Both the position numbers and the translations under genes were made by a program. A stretch of DNA of 64,000 bases, from assembly GCF_043555935.1 (NCBI RefSeq), contig NZ_JBIGIB010000005.1, forward strand, positions 321,395 through 385,394, given 5' to 3'. Below, in pieces: positions 46,225-55,695 of this stretch (its first letter is position 1; each line of letters starts with the position of its first letter). The stretch is from Pelomonas baiyunensis. Its GTDB lineage: Bacteria > Pseudomonadota > Gammaproteobacteria > Burkholderiales > Burkholderiaceae_C. The notes under the pieces were generated by a model. It was not told the origin of the DNA. It ran no database searches and saw only the letters and a program-made list of their open reading frames with translations.

Positions 46225-47002
46225 GGCTGCGGCCGGGCTGCGCCTGCAGGCCGGCGTTTTGCGCCGCAATCTCCCGCTCGTAGGCCACCCAGGCCTGTTG
46301 AATCTCGCCGCGGTCGCGCAGCGCGCGCAGGGCTTGCTCCAATGGCGTCACCCAGGCCGCGTGCGACTCGTGCACGCCGTGGTACAGCACCGTCTGGCTC
46401 AGCGGCGTGGCCACGCGGCAAAGGTTGCCCTGGCGGGTGAGCACCGGCAGCTCGGCCATCCAGGGTGTGGTGAGGGTCAAGGCGTAGTCCGCCGCGCCCA
46501 GGCCCACCAGCATGAAGGCGTCGCTGGGGGTGTTGGCCGGCAAGCGCATGGGTTCGGGAATCAGGCTTTCCGCCACCACCATGCCCCGTTGGTAGGCCGA
46601 CCGGCGGCGGGCCAGGTCGTCGGCGCTCAGCGCCGCAGGGCAGGGTGGGCGCGTGAACGCAAACACCTGCAGTGTCAGCAGCGGCACGTCCACCTTGCGG
46701 GCCGCCGGCGTTTGGGTGAAAAACACCTCGGCACGCATGGCCACGCCATCCAGCCGGCCGGCGGTGAGTTCCACCTGCGCGCGGTTCAGCGGCCAGGCCG
46801 CAAACTCCACCTGCAGCCCCAGGCTCGCGTAGGCCTTGCGCAACAGGGCTTCGGCGGGCGGAAAGTAACTGCGCTCCACGTTGGTGGCCAGCCGCACCGG
46901 GGGCGCGTCCTGCGCTTGGGCGCTCAGGGCCGCACCCATCGCCACGCCCAGCAGGGCCGCGCGGGGCCAGACCCGGCGCATGAGAGGCTGAAGGGCGGAC
47001 AT
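46148..47002 (-). CDS. Periplasmic solute-binding protein-like (family 3 type)
   Basis: A 284-residue exported protein similar to bacterial family 3 solute-binding proteins. The signal peptide is about 1-30 (RAALLGVAMGAALSAQAQ). The mature part starts PVRLATNVERSYFPPAEALL, then has RLDGVAMRAE and GMVVAESLIPEP, with the two-lobe pattern of this fold. It has no transporter genes beside it. It could serve a distant ABC transporter or a sensor. The C-terminal 25 residues (Pro/Ala-rich) lie in the overlap with xdhC. I chose ATG 47002; the frame is open to 47071. Confidence 0.72.
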   Translation of the reverse strand: MSALQPLMRRVWPRAALLGVAMGAALSAQAQDAPPVRLATNVERSYFPPAEALLRKAYASLGLQVEFAAWPLNRAQVELTAGRLDGVAMRAEVFFTQTPAARKVDVPLLTLQVFAFTRPPCPAALSADDLARRRSAYQRGMVVAESLIPEPMRLPANTPSDAFMLVGLGAADYALTLTTPWMAELPVLTRQGNLCRVATPLSQTVLYHGVHESHAAWVTPLEQALRALRDRGEIQQAWVAYEREIAAQNAGLQAQPGRSLTLTPVPPPAASAATPAAAPARTPQ

Positions 47003-47335
47003 GGCCGCATTCTTGAACGCGTGGCGCCGGGTGGCACGGTGCGCCGGCGGCGAAGGTGTGATGCGCTGCACGGCTGCGCCGGTTGTTCAGCGCAGCCCAG
47101 CCGGCCCAGGGGGGCGCCGGACCGGCGGGCTCTGAATCAACGCACGAGAGCCCCGTGTGCGTCTGGCGCACGTGTCCGCCCGCCTGCTCAGCGGCCGTGA
47201 ACTCTTACCGCAAGCCCTTGCACCCCCAGGGGTTGCGCTTGTAATTGCGGTTAGCTGTCTTGAAGATGCACGCGCTTGCGCCGCCAAGGACGGTTGATAG
47301 CGGCGCGGCGTTCTCGGCAACTTTGAAAGATACCC
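47003..47335. other. 333-base intergenic region between divergent genes
   Basis: The gap separates the solute-binding-like gene (minus) from the Cache protein gene (plus) and must hold both promoters. I find no convincing -35/-10 pair, no sigma-28 box of the kind found before chemotaxis genes, and no tRNA. Base composition turns less GC-rich in the last 120 bases before the Cache gene (GTAATTGCGGTTAGC region), which fits a promoter-leader region. Confidence 0.5.
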
Positions 47336-47839
47336 ATGAAGAAGATCTCCGTGCGTGCGGCTGTGGCTGCGTCCTTGCTGGTGGCATCGGGTCTGGCGGC
47401 TGCGCAGGCCAACGACCCCAAGGCCACGATTGCCGAACTGGATGCGCGTCTGACCAAGCTGGGCGCGGCCAAGGTGGATGGCACCGAAAAGGCGGGCGAC
47501 AAGACGGCGCCGGGCCTGTTCTTCGGCCCGCGCAAGCTGAACAACAACTACGACATCGTGGACGACGTGAAGAAGAAGTCCGGCGCCACGGCCACCATCT
47601 TCGTGAAGAGCGGCGACGAGTTCGTGCGCATCTCCACCAACGTGCTCACGCCCGAAGGCAAGCGCGGTGTGGGCACCAACCTTGCCCGGGCCAAGGCGTA
47701 CGACGCGGTCTCCAAGGGCCAAAGCTTCTGCGGCGAGGTGGACGTGCTGGGCACGATGTTCAACGCTTGCTACAACCCCATCAAGGATGACAAGGGTGGC
47801 GTGATCGGCGTGACCTACGTTGGCTTCAAGAAGAGCTGA
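47336..47839 (+). CDS. Secreted Cache-domain (Cache_3-Cache_2) protein
   Basis: A 167-residue exported protein: signal peptide about 1-24, a short helical stretch (about 29-45), then a single Cache-type sensor domain (TATIFVKSGDEFVRISTNVL to GGVIGVTYVGF). This domain normally forms the extracellular part of chemoreceptors and kinases, yet this protein ends without membrane helix or signalling domain. Two Cys, C132 and C145, could form a disulfide. Its stop overlaps the start of the chemoreceptor gene (TGATG), so the two are translationally coupled. A soluble ligand-binding partner for that receptor is the likely role. Confidence 0.83.
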   Translation: MKKISVRAAVAASLLVASGLAAAQANDPKATIAELDARLTKLGAAKVDGTEKAGDKTAPGLFFGPRKLNNNYDIVDDVKKKSGATATIFVKSGDEFVRISTNVLTPEGKRGVGTNLARAKAYDAVSKGQSFCGEVDVLGTMFNACYNPIKDDKGGVIGVTYVGFKKS

Positions 47840-49431
47840 TGTCGGCGTGGACGCAGGGGGCTTCGGGCCTCCGTGAGCGGTTGGCCAGGCTGGCCACCGC
47901 CAAGAAACTGGCGCTGGCGTTCGGCTGGCTCATCCTGCTGTCGGCCGTCATCGGCGTGGGTTCGCTGCTGGCGTTGAGCCAGGTGCGTTCGGCCTCCAGC
48001 GAACTGGCCTCGCGCTGGCTGCCCACGGCGGGGCACCTCGCCGCCGCGCGGGCAGCGCTGCTGGAGCACCGCGAGTTCGTGGTCAAGCACACGACTGCGG
48101 CCGACGCGGGCTACATGGACGAGTACGAGGAGAAGATCCGCAACGCCTTGCAAACGGCGAAGCAGGCGCTGCAAGACCACCTTCCGCTGGTGACGCCAGG
48201 CGACCATCAGGCCCTGCGGGCGGAGTTCGACAAGCTGCTGGCCGCCTACCTGGATACCACGCAAAAGGTGATTGCCCTGGACAAGGGCGGCAAGCAGGAC
48301 GACGGCAAGGAAATCAGCGACGGCGCGGGCAAATCCAGCTTCGACGACGCGATTGCGGCACTGGACAAAGTGGCCGCAGCCGGCTTCGAGGCGGGGCAAG
48401 CCGCCGGCGAAGCCTCGGACCAGCTGTATCAGCGCGCTCGCTTGATCACCGCGGCATTGCTGGCGGTGGCGCTGGGCTCGGGCCTGCTGCTGGCGGTGCT
48501 GATTGCGCGCAGCCTCTCGGGTGACCTGGGCGGCGAGCCGCGTGTGGCGGCCGATCTGCTGCAGCGCATTGCCGGTGGCGACCTGACGCACACGGTGCGC
48601 GTTCGCACAGGCGACACACGCAGCCTGATGGCCAGCCTGGCCGACATGCAGGAGCGCTTGATCACCGTGGTGGACCAGGTGCGCCGCGGCGCCGACAGCG
48701 TGGCCACGGCCAGCCAGGAGATTGCCTCGGGCAACAGCGACCTGTCGCAGCGCACCGAGGTGCAGGCGGCCGCGCTGCAGCGCACCTCCGGCGCCATGGA
48801 TCAACTGCGCCAGCAAGCGCTGGGCAGTGCCGAGAACGCGCGCGACGCCAGTGGCGTGGCCACCGCCGCCTCGGGCATTGCGGCCCAGGGCGGTGAAGTG
48901 GTGGGCGGGGTGGTGGCCACCATGCGGGGCATCTCGCAAAGCTCGGCCCGCATCGCGGAAATCATCGGTGTGATCGACGGCATTGCGTTCCAGACCAACA
49001 TCCTCGCGCTGAACGCGGCGGTGGAGGCGGCCCGTGCCGGTGAGCAAGGCCGTGGCTTTGCCGTGGTGGCCGGCGAGGTGCGCAGCTTGGCGCAGCGCAG
49101 CGCCACGGCGGCCAAGGAGATCAAACAGCTGATCACCGCCAGCGTGGAGCAAATCCAGCAAGGCTCCAGCCAGGTGGACCGGGCAGGCGCCACGATGCAG
49201 CAGGTGGTGGAGGCGATCCAGAAGGTGGACCGCATCGTCACCGACATCAGCCAGGCCGGCTCGCACCAGGCGCAGCAGGTCAACGACCTGGGCGCCGCCG
49301 TGAGCGAGATGGACCAGAGCACCCAGCAAAACGCTGCCCTGGTGGAAGAGAGCGCCGCAGCGGCCGAGAGCCTGCGCACCCAGGCGCAGCAATTGGTGGA
49401 GGCGGTGGCCTTCTTCCGGCTGTCGCGTTGA
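47839..49431 (+). CDS. Methyl-accepting chemotaxis protein, 4HB type
   Basis: A 530-residue chemoreceptor. Membrane helices are at about 24-46 and 203-224; between them lies an all-helical periplasmic domain of about 155 residues (4HB-like). A HAMP domain follows (about 225-280), then the long signalling coiled coil with the conserved tip FQTNILALNAAVEAARAGEQ, then GRGFAVVAGEVR. No C-terminal CheR-docking pentapeptide is present. The start overlaps the Cache gene by one base. Four-helix-bundle receptors can bind periplasmic binding proteins, which fits the coupled gene. Its place among ureide genes suggests a purine-related signal. Confidence 0.93.
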   Translation: MSAWTQGASGLRERLARLATAKKLALAFGWLILLSAVIGVGSLLALSQVRSASSELASRWLPTAGHLAAARAALLEHREFVVKHTTAADAGYMDEYEEKIRNALQTAKQALQDHLPLVTPGDHQALRAEFDKLLAAYLDTTQKVIALDKGGKQDDGKEISDGAGKSSFDDAIAALDKVAAAGFEAGQAAGEASDQLYQRARLITAALLAVALGSGLLLAVLIARSLSGDLGGEPRVAADLLQRIAGGDLTHTVRVRTGDTRSLMASLADMQERLITVVDQVRRGADSVATASQEIASGNSDLSQRTEVQAAALQRTSGAMDQLRQQALGSAENARDASGVATAASGIAAQGGEVVGGVVATMRGISQSSARIAEIIGVIDGIAFQTNILALNAAVEAARAGEQGRGFAVVAGEVRSLAQRSATAAKEIKQLITASVEQIQQGSSQVDRAGATMQQVVEAIQKVDRIVTDISQAGSHQAQQVNDLGAAVSEMDQSTQQNAALVEESAAAAESLRTQAQQLVEAVAFFRLSR

Positions 49432-49578
49432 CACCCGCGGGCCGCCTAGGGCGGCCCGGCGGTGCTGAATACACTCGCGTGTCGTCGCAGCGGTGTCGGG
49501 CGCCTTGCGCCTGCAGACGCGACGCTTCGGGCCCCACAGCACCCGCCGTGGTGGGGCCGCGCGAGACCTCCACCGCTC

Positions 49579-50841
49579 ATGGACATCTACCTGCTCGACT
49601 GGGCCAACCTGCTGCTGCGTTGGCTGCACGTCATCACCGTCATCGCCTGGATTGGCGCGTCTTTTTATTTCGTCTGGATGGACAACCACCTCCAGAAACC
49701 CACGGCTGACGACCTGAAAGTCAAGGGCGTGGATGGCGAACTCTGGGCCGTGCACGGCGGCGGGTTCTACAACCCGCAGAAGTACATGGTGGCGCCGGTC
49801 AACTTGCCCCTCGCGGAAGCGACGGGCCGTTCCCGAGCTTCCGCGACCCCCTCGGGGGGCGGAGCGCCGCAAGGCGGCGCGACTGGGGGCGCCGTGACGC
49901 TGCACTGGTTTTACTGGGAGAGCTACTGGACGTGGATGAGCGGCTTTGCACTCTTCGTGGTGCTGTACCTGCTCAACGCCAGCCAGATGCTGATCGACCC
50001 GCGCGTGCATGCCTGGGGCGCGCCGTGGCAGGCGGTGCTGGCGGCGCTGGGCTTCCTGGTGGTGGGCACCGGGGTGTATGACCTGGCCTGCATCACGCTG
50101 GGCCGCACGCGGGATGGGCAGATCGGCAACGACGGCCGGGTGCTCGCGGTGGTGGCGCTGTTCGTGGTGGGCGCGGCCTGGTTGGCCTGCCACCTGTTCG
50201 CCGGGCGGGCAGCCTTCCTGCTGGTGGGCGCCACGCTGGCCACCATGATGACCGCCAACGTGGCGCACTGGATCATTCCGGGCCAGAAGAAGGTCATCGC
50301 CCAGATGCGCGCCGGCCAAAAGCCCGACCCGCTCTACGGCCAGCGCGGCAAACAGCGCAGCGTGCACAACACCTACTTCGGCCTGCCGGTGCTGGTGGCC
50401 ATGTTGAGCAACCACTACGGCATGCTGCACCAGCACCCGCAGAACTGGCTGGTGCTGTGCGTGCTGATGGCCGCAGGCGTGGCGATCCGCGTGTTCTTCG
50501 TGAAGCGCCACAAGGGCGTGAACAGCTGGGGCGCCGTGGCCTTGGCGCTGGCGCTGCTGGCCGGGCTCATCGCGTGGATGGCGCCGCAGCCCCAGGTGGC
50601 GCCCGCCGCGCCGGTGACCCCGGGCCAGGTTCAGGCCGTTGCGGCCCAGCGCTGCGTGGCCTGCCATGCGGGCGAGGCCGCCCAGAAGGGCGTGCGGCTG
50701 GACTCGGCCGAGGGCCTGGCGGCGCACAAGGCGCAGATCTACCAGCAGGTGGTGGTGCAAAAGGCCATGCCGCTGAACAACGCCACGGGCATCACCGACG
50801 ACGAACGCGCCCTCATCGGGCGCTGGGCCACCCAACCATGA
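49579..50841 (+). CDS. puuD: Urate hydroxylase PuuD (membrane protein with cytochrome c tail)
   Basis: A 420-residue membrane-bound urate oxidase. About eight hydrophobic helices (from LLLRWLHVITVIAWIGASFY to the segment ending LLAGLIAWM) precede a C-terminal cytochrome c domain with heme site C359-V-A-C362-H363. It oxidises urate to 5-hydroxyisourate and feeds UraH. A TACACT hexamer at 49468-49473 may be a -10 element. Residues about 78-106 (rich in Gly, Ala, Ser, Thr) break an otherwise conserved APVNLP...TLHWFYWES segment; this is the in-frame repeat listed separately. The stop overlaps the glycerate kinase gene (ATGA). Confidence 0.9.
   Translation: MDIYLLDWANLLLRWLHVITVIAWIGASFYFVWMDNHLQKPTADDLKVKGVDGELWAVHGGGFYNPQKYMVAPVNLPLAEATGRSRASATPSGGGAPQGGATGGAVTLHWFYWESYWTWMSGFALFVVLYLLNASQMLIDPRVHAWGAPWQAVLAALGFLVVGTGVYDLACITLGRTRDGQIGNDGRVLAVVALFVVGAAWLACHLFAGRAAFLLVGATLATMMTANVAHWIIPGQKKVIAQMRAGQKPDPLYGQRGKQRSVHNTYFGLPVLVAMLSNHYGMLHQHPQNWLVLCVLMAAGVAIRVFFVKRHKGVNSWGAVALALALLAGLIAWMAPQPQVAPAAPVTPGQVQAVAAQRCVACHAGEAAQKGVRLDSAEGLAAHKAQIYQQVVVQKAMPLNNATGITDDERALIGRWATQP
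49807..49890 (+). repeat. Palindromic repeat-like element inserted in frame in puuD
   Basis: An 84-base GC-rich segment with nested inverted repeats. TCGCGGAAGC (49811-49820) pairs perfectly with GCTTCCGCGA (49837-49846); GCGCCGC and GCGGCGC pair around AAG near 49865-49881; CCCCCTCGGGGGG is itself palindromic. The length is a multiple of three and contains no stop codon, so puuD stays open. The composition matches dispersed palindromic repeats seen between genes of Comamonadaceae-like bacteria. I see only this one copy in the window. Confidence 0.6.
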
Positions 50842-52133
50842 CCCCAGACCCGCGCGCCCTGCTGCGCCAGCTTTACGACGCGGCCGTGGCCAGCGCGCTG
50901 CCCGGCCAGATGCTGGCCGCGCACTTGCCCTCGCCGCCGGACCCCAAGAAGGGCCGCACCCTGGTGTTGGGCGCGGGCAAGGCGGGCGGCGCGATGGCGC
51001 AAGCGCTGGAGGTGGCCTGGCCGGCCGAAGCGCCGCTCTCCGGTCTCGTCATCACCCGCTACGGCCATGTGCCGCCGGGCTACCGGCCGCGCCGGCTGGA
51101 GGTGGTGGAAGCCGCGCACCCCGTGCCCGATGCCGCAGGCCTTGCTGCGAGTGAGCGCCTGCTGGCCCTCACGCAAGGGCTCACGGCGGACGACCTCGTC
51201 ATTTGCCTGATCTCGGGCGGCGGCTCGGCGCTGATGAGCCTGCCCGCGCCGGGCCTCACGCTGGCCGACAAGCAGGCGGTGAACCGCGCGCTGTTGAACA
51301 GCGGCGCCGCCATTGGCGAGATGAACTGCGTGCGCAAGCACCTGTCGGCCATCAAGGGCGGGCGCCTGGCCGCGGCCTGCGCCCCGGCGCGGGTGTTCAC
51401 GCTCACCATCAGCGACGTGCCGGGCGACGACCCGGCGGTCATCGCTTCCGGCCCCACGGTGGCTGACGCCACCACCTGCGCCGACGCACTCGCCATTTGC
51501 CGCCGCTACAAGATCGACCTGCCGCCCGCCGCGCTGGCCGGTCTGACCTCAGGCGCCTTCGAGACGCCCAAGCCCGGCGACCCGTGCTTCAGCGGGCACG
51601 AGCAGGTGATGCTGTCCACACCGCAAATGAGCCTGGACGCAGCGGCCCGGTTGGCCCGGACGCACGGGGTGCCCGCACACATCCTGAGCGACGAGATCGA
51701 GGGCGAGTCCCGCGTGGTGGGCGGTGTTCATGCCGCCCTGGCGCGGGCTGTGGCGCGGCGGGGCGAACCCTTCGCGCGGCCGTGCGTGATCCTGTCCGGC
51801 GGCGAGACCACGGTGACGGTGAACGCCGGTCGGCCCGCCGGCCGGGGCGGGCGGGCCACCGAGTTTTTGCTGGGCTGCGCGCTGGCCCTGGGCGGCGAGC
51901 CGGGCGTGTTCGGGCTGGCGGCGGACACCGACGGCATCGACGGCGTGGGGCCGCATGCCGGGGCGCTGCTCACGCCCACCAGCCTGGCCCGGGCACGGGC
52001 CTTGGGGCTGAACCCGCAGGCCCTGCTGGACGCGCATGACAGCGCCTCGTTTTTCGAGCCCTTGGGCGACCTGCTGGTGCCCGGGCCGACGTTCACAAAC
52101 GTCAACGATTTCCGTGCATTGCTGATCACTTGA
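50838..52133 (+). CDS. Glycerate 2-kinase (GckA/TtuD, DUF4147 family)
   Basis: A 431-residue glycerate kinase of the GckA/TtuD type (N-terminal DUF4147 plus MOFRL domain), which phosphorylates D-glycerate to 2-phosphoglycerate. Blocks: VLGAGKAGGAMAQAL, LISGGGSALMSLPAPGLTLA, KHLSAIKGGRLA, and C-terminal LAADTDGIDGVGPHAGALL. The start overlaps the puuD stop (ATGA). In this setting it would bring carbon from glyoxylate, released by ureide breakdown and converted through tartronate semialdehyde, into central metabolism. Glyoxylate carboligase and tartronate semialdehyde reductase are not in the window. Older annotations may call it hydroxypyruvate reductase. Confidence 0.9.
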   Translation: MTPDPRALLRQLYDAAVASALPGQMLAAHLPSPPDPKKGRTLVLGAGKAGGAMAQALEVAWPAEAPLSGLVITRYGHVPPGYRPRRLEVVEAAHPVPDAAGLAASERLLALTQGLTADDLVICLISGGGSALMSLPAPGLTLADKQAVNRALLNSGAAIGEMNCVRKHLSAIKGGRLAAACAPARVFTLTISDVPGDDPAVIASGPTVADATTCADALAICRRYKIDLPPAALAGLTSGAFETPKPGDPCFSGHEQVMLSTPQMSLDAAARLARTHGVPAHILSDEIEGESRVVGGVHAALARAVARRGEPFARPCVILSGGETTVTVNAGRPAGRGGRATEFLLGCALALGGEPGVFGLAADTDGIDGVGPHAGALLTPTSLARARALGLNPQALLDAHDSASFFEPLGDLLVPGPTFTNVNDFRALLIT

Positions 52134-52209
52134 GGCGGCTTTTTCGCGTGGCGGGCGTGGGAGCTTCGTCCTAGACTGGGTCGCATCTCACGTCTGGAAG
52201 GAGACCCCG

Positions 52210-53049
52210 ATGACAGCCGCCGCCGAGCGTTTTTTTGTCAAGCACAGTGCCCTGCCGACCATGCCTGAAGTGGCCTCACGGCTGCTCAAGAGCTTCGATG
52301 ACGACAACGTGGGCCTCGCGGAAATTGCCGCGCTGATCGAGAAGGACTCGACGCTGGCGGCCAAGGTGCTGCGGCTGGCCAACTCGGCGCACTACAGCCC
52401 GTCGCACCAGATCTCCACCGTCATCGACGCCGCCCACGCGCTGGGCCTGGAGACCCTGCGCAACCTGGCCATGGCGGCCTGCCTGAGCGGGGCCTTCCCC
52501 AAGATTCAAGGGCTGGACCGCAGCCTCTTCTGGCGCCACAGCGTGGCCACCGCCAACTACGCGCGCCTGCTGTCGCGCATGTTGGGCGTGAGCGGCGGCA
52601 TGAGCGACACCGCCTACCTGGCGGGCTTGATGCTGCGTACCGGCCAACTGCTGATGGCCATGGACGAGCCCAAGCTGGTGGCCGATGTGGAATCCCACGC
52701 CGCCGAGCCGGGCAGCCGCTTCTCGCTGGAAGAACACCGCTTCGGCTGCACGCACGCCGACGTCACCGCCTCGCTGGCCGCCCACTGGCACTTTCCGCAC
52801 GCCATGGTGGAGGCCTTCCGCGACGCCAACACGCCGCTGGAAATTCGCCCGTTCTCGCTGATTGCCGCGGTGCTGCACCTGGCGGAGGTGTTGGCCGACG
52901 CGGCCGAGCACCATGACGACCCGCTGGCCGCACTGAAGCTGGCCGTGCCGGAACTGATCGAGCACCTGCACCTGGACCTGGACCTGCTGGCCGCCAAGTT
53001 GGCCGCTGCTGGCGATCCGGCCGCCGAGGTGGAGCAGTTGCTTCACTGA
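52210..53049 (+). CDS. HDOD-domain signalling protein
   Basis: A 279-residue protein with an HDOD domain over about residues 10-210 (LPTMPEVASRLLKSFDDDNV, then KDSTLAAKVLRLANSAHYSP). HDOD proteins are HD-like domains without confirmed catalysis that act in signalling, motility and stress regulation. No second output domain is seen. A ribosome site GGAAGGAG is 9 bases before the ATG. Function of this member is unknown. Confidence 0.9.
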   Translation: MTAAAERFFVKHSALPTMPEVASRLLKSFDDDNVGLAEIAALIEKDSTLAAKVLRLANSAHYSPSHQISTVIDAAHALGLETLRNLAMAACLSGAFPKIQGLDRSLFWRHSVATANYARLLSRMLGVSGGMSDTAYLAGLMLRTGQLLMAMDEPKLVADVESHAAEPGSRFSLEEHRFGCTHADVTASLAAHWHFPHAMVEAFRDANTPLEIRPFSLIAAVLHLAEVLADAAEHHDDPLAALKLAVPELIEHLHLDLDLLAAKLAAAGDPAAEVEQLLH

Positions 53050-53107
53050 GCCCAGTGCCCGTCCCGATGGCGGCATGCGGCCGCCGGGGCGAGCGACCGG
53101 CGCCGGC

Positions 53108-53674
53108 TCACTGGCACTGCGCCTCGGGCGCGCCGCTCGGGGCGCCGTAGGTCCAGTGCGCCCAGCGCGGCGCGGTGCCGCCGGGTTGCAGCACGAACAC
53201 GTGCTGGAAGCTGGTTTCGCACAAATCCGGCAGGCGTGGCCCGCCCAGCGCCGCCAGCAGCGCCGGCACGGTGTTGCTGTGCCCCACCACCAGCACCGCG
53301 CCGGTGTGCTCGCGCACCGCGTCGGCCACCGCTTGCACATGGCCGGGCAGGTCGCCCCGGCGCGTTTCCACCACCTGCGGCGTCAGCCCCAGCGCCTGCA
53401 CCACCGGCGCCGCCGTGGCGCGGGTGCGTTGGTATTGGGTGGTGATCACGGCGTTGATGCGCAAGCCACGCACCGCGTCGGCCAGGGCCTGCGCGCGCTG
53501 TTGCCCGGCGTCTGACAGACCCGGGTCGCTTGCCGGGTCGGTGGCCTTTTCGGCGTGGCGCACCAGCACGACCAAGTCGGGCAGCGCCCGGGCAGCGGGC
53601 GCCGCCAGCAGGGCGAGGGTGGCGCAGGCGAGGGTCAGCGCACGGGCCAGAGCGGTGTCGGACAAGGGCTTCAT
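53108..53674 (-). CDS. Exported histidine phosphatase family protein (SixA/PGM-like)
   Basis: A 188-residue protein with a signal peptide (about 1-30, ending AARA) and a histidine phosphatase domain. The nucleophile motif is VVLVRHAEKATDPASDPGLS and the second His is in VLVVGHSNTVPALL, so the active site is complete. Small exported members of this kind are of unknown substrate, usually phosphate esters in the periplasm. I chose ATG 53674, which has a CTGGAG ribosome site. A run of nine C (on this strand) lies just upstream. Confidence 0.86.
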   Translation of the reverse strand: MKPLSDTALARALTLACATLALLAAPAARALPDLVVLVRHAEKATDPASDPGLSDAGQQRAQALADAVRGLRINAVITTQYQRTRATAAPVVQALGLTPQVVETRRGDLPGHVQAVADAVREHTGAVLVVGHSNTVPALLAALGGPRLPDLCETSFQHVFVLQPGGTAPRWAHWTYGAPSGAPEAQCQ

Positions 53675-53687
53675 CGCAACTCCAGAA

Positions 53688-53696
53688 GGGGGGGGG
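53688..53696. repeat. G9 homopolymer (C9 on the minus strand) in a leader region
   Basis: Nine consecutive G residues followed by four C, in the 85-base gap between the divergent exported phosphatase and lolC/E genes. On the minus strand the C9 run sits 14 bases upstream of the phosphatase ATG, just before its ribosome-binding site. Confidence 0.85.
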
Positions 53697-53759
53697 CCCC
53701 ATTGTGGGCGGGGGCGGCCAGTTACCATCGCCGCCCCATGCCGTACGCCTTGATGCCCC

Positions 53760-55008
53760 ATGACCTTGCCGTTTGAACTCCAGGTGGGTTGGCGCTACAC
53801 GCGCGCCGGCCGCGGCGGGCGGCGCAACCGTTTCATCAGCTTCATCTCGGGCGTGTCCATCCTGGGCATCGCGCTGGGGGTGGCGGCGTTGATCATCGTG
53901 TTGTCGGTCATGAACGGCTTCCAGAAGGAAGTGCGCGACCGCATGCTGAACGTCATCGCGCACGTTGAACTGCTGGATTACGCCGGCGATGCGCTGCCCG
54001 ACTGGCAGGCCACGGCGGCGCGGGCGCGCCAGAACCCGCAGGTGGTGGGCGCGGCGCCCTTCATCTCCAGCCAAAGCCTGATTGCCCGTGGCGACGCCTA
54101 CCGCGGCGCCGTGGTGCGCGGCATTTCGCCGGCTGACGAGGCCCAGGTCACGGGCCTGGGGGCGCAGCTCAAAGACGGCGTGTTCGGCCTCTTGCAGCCC
54201 GGCGCCTGGAACATCGTGCTGGGGGCGGAGCTGGCGCGCCAGCTTGGGGTGGGCGTGGGCGACAAGCTCACGCTGGTGGCGCCCAATGGCCAGGTCACGC
54301 CGGCTGGCGTGGCGCCCCGGCTGCGGGCGTTCAATGTGGTGGGCACGTTCAGCGCTGGGCATTACGAGTACGACGCCGGGCTGGCGCTCATCCACATCGA
54401 TGACGCGGCACGCTTCTACCGCACTGGCGGCCCGACCGGCGTGCAGCTCAAGCTGCGCGATGTGCACGAGGCCCGGCGCGTGGCCGCGGAACTGGCCCCG
54501 GCCATGGGCCCGCAAGTCCTGGTGCGCGACTGGACCCGCTCCAACGCCACCTGGTTCGACGCCGTGCAGGTGGAAAAGCGCCTGATGAGCATCATCCTGA
54601 CCCTCATCGTCGCGGTGGCAGCCTTCAACCTCGTCTCCACGCTGGTGATGACGGTGACCGACAAGCAAAGCGACATCGCCATCCTGCGCACGCTGGGCGC
54701 CAGCCCGCGCTCCATCATGGGCGTGTTCATCGTGCAGGGGGCGGTGTCCGGCGTCATCGGCACGCTGTCCGGCGTGTTGCTGGGCTTGCTGGTGGCCTGC
54801 AACATCGACGTCATCGTGCCGGCCATCGAGCACCTGCTGAACGTGAGCTTCCTGCCGGGCAGCATCTACGTCATCACGCAAATGCCCAGTGACCCGCAGC
54901 GGGGCGACATCATTCCCATCGCCGTCGTGTCGCTGTTGCTGTCCTTCCTGGCCACGCTGTACCCGAGCTGGCGCGCCAGCCGCGTGCAACCCGCGGAGGC
55001 CCTGCGCT

Positions 55009-55016
<8 letters not shown>
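53760..55016 (+). CDS. lolC: Lipoprotein-releasing ABC transporter permease LolC/LolE
   Basis: A 418-residue FtsX-type permease of the Lol system, which extracts outer-membrane lipoproteins from the inner membrane and hands them to LolA. One helix near the N-terminus (RFISFISGVSILGIALGVAA) is followed by a large periplasmic domain and three C-terminal helices, with the family block ILRTLGASPRSIMGVFIVQG. Only one permease gene is present, so the complex here is probably of the LolF/homodimer type common outside enterics. It overlaps lolD by 8 bases. Confidence 0.93.
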
Positions 55017-55691
<675 letters not shown>

Positions 55692-55695
<4 letters not shown>

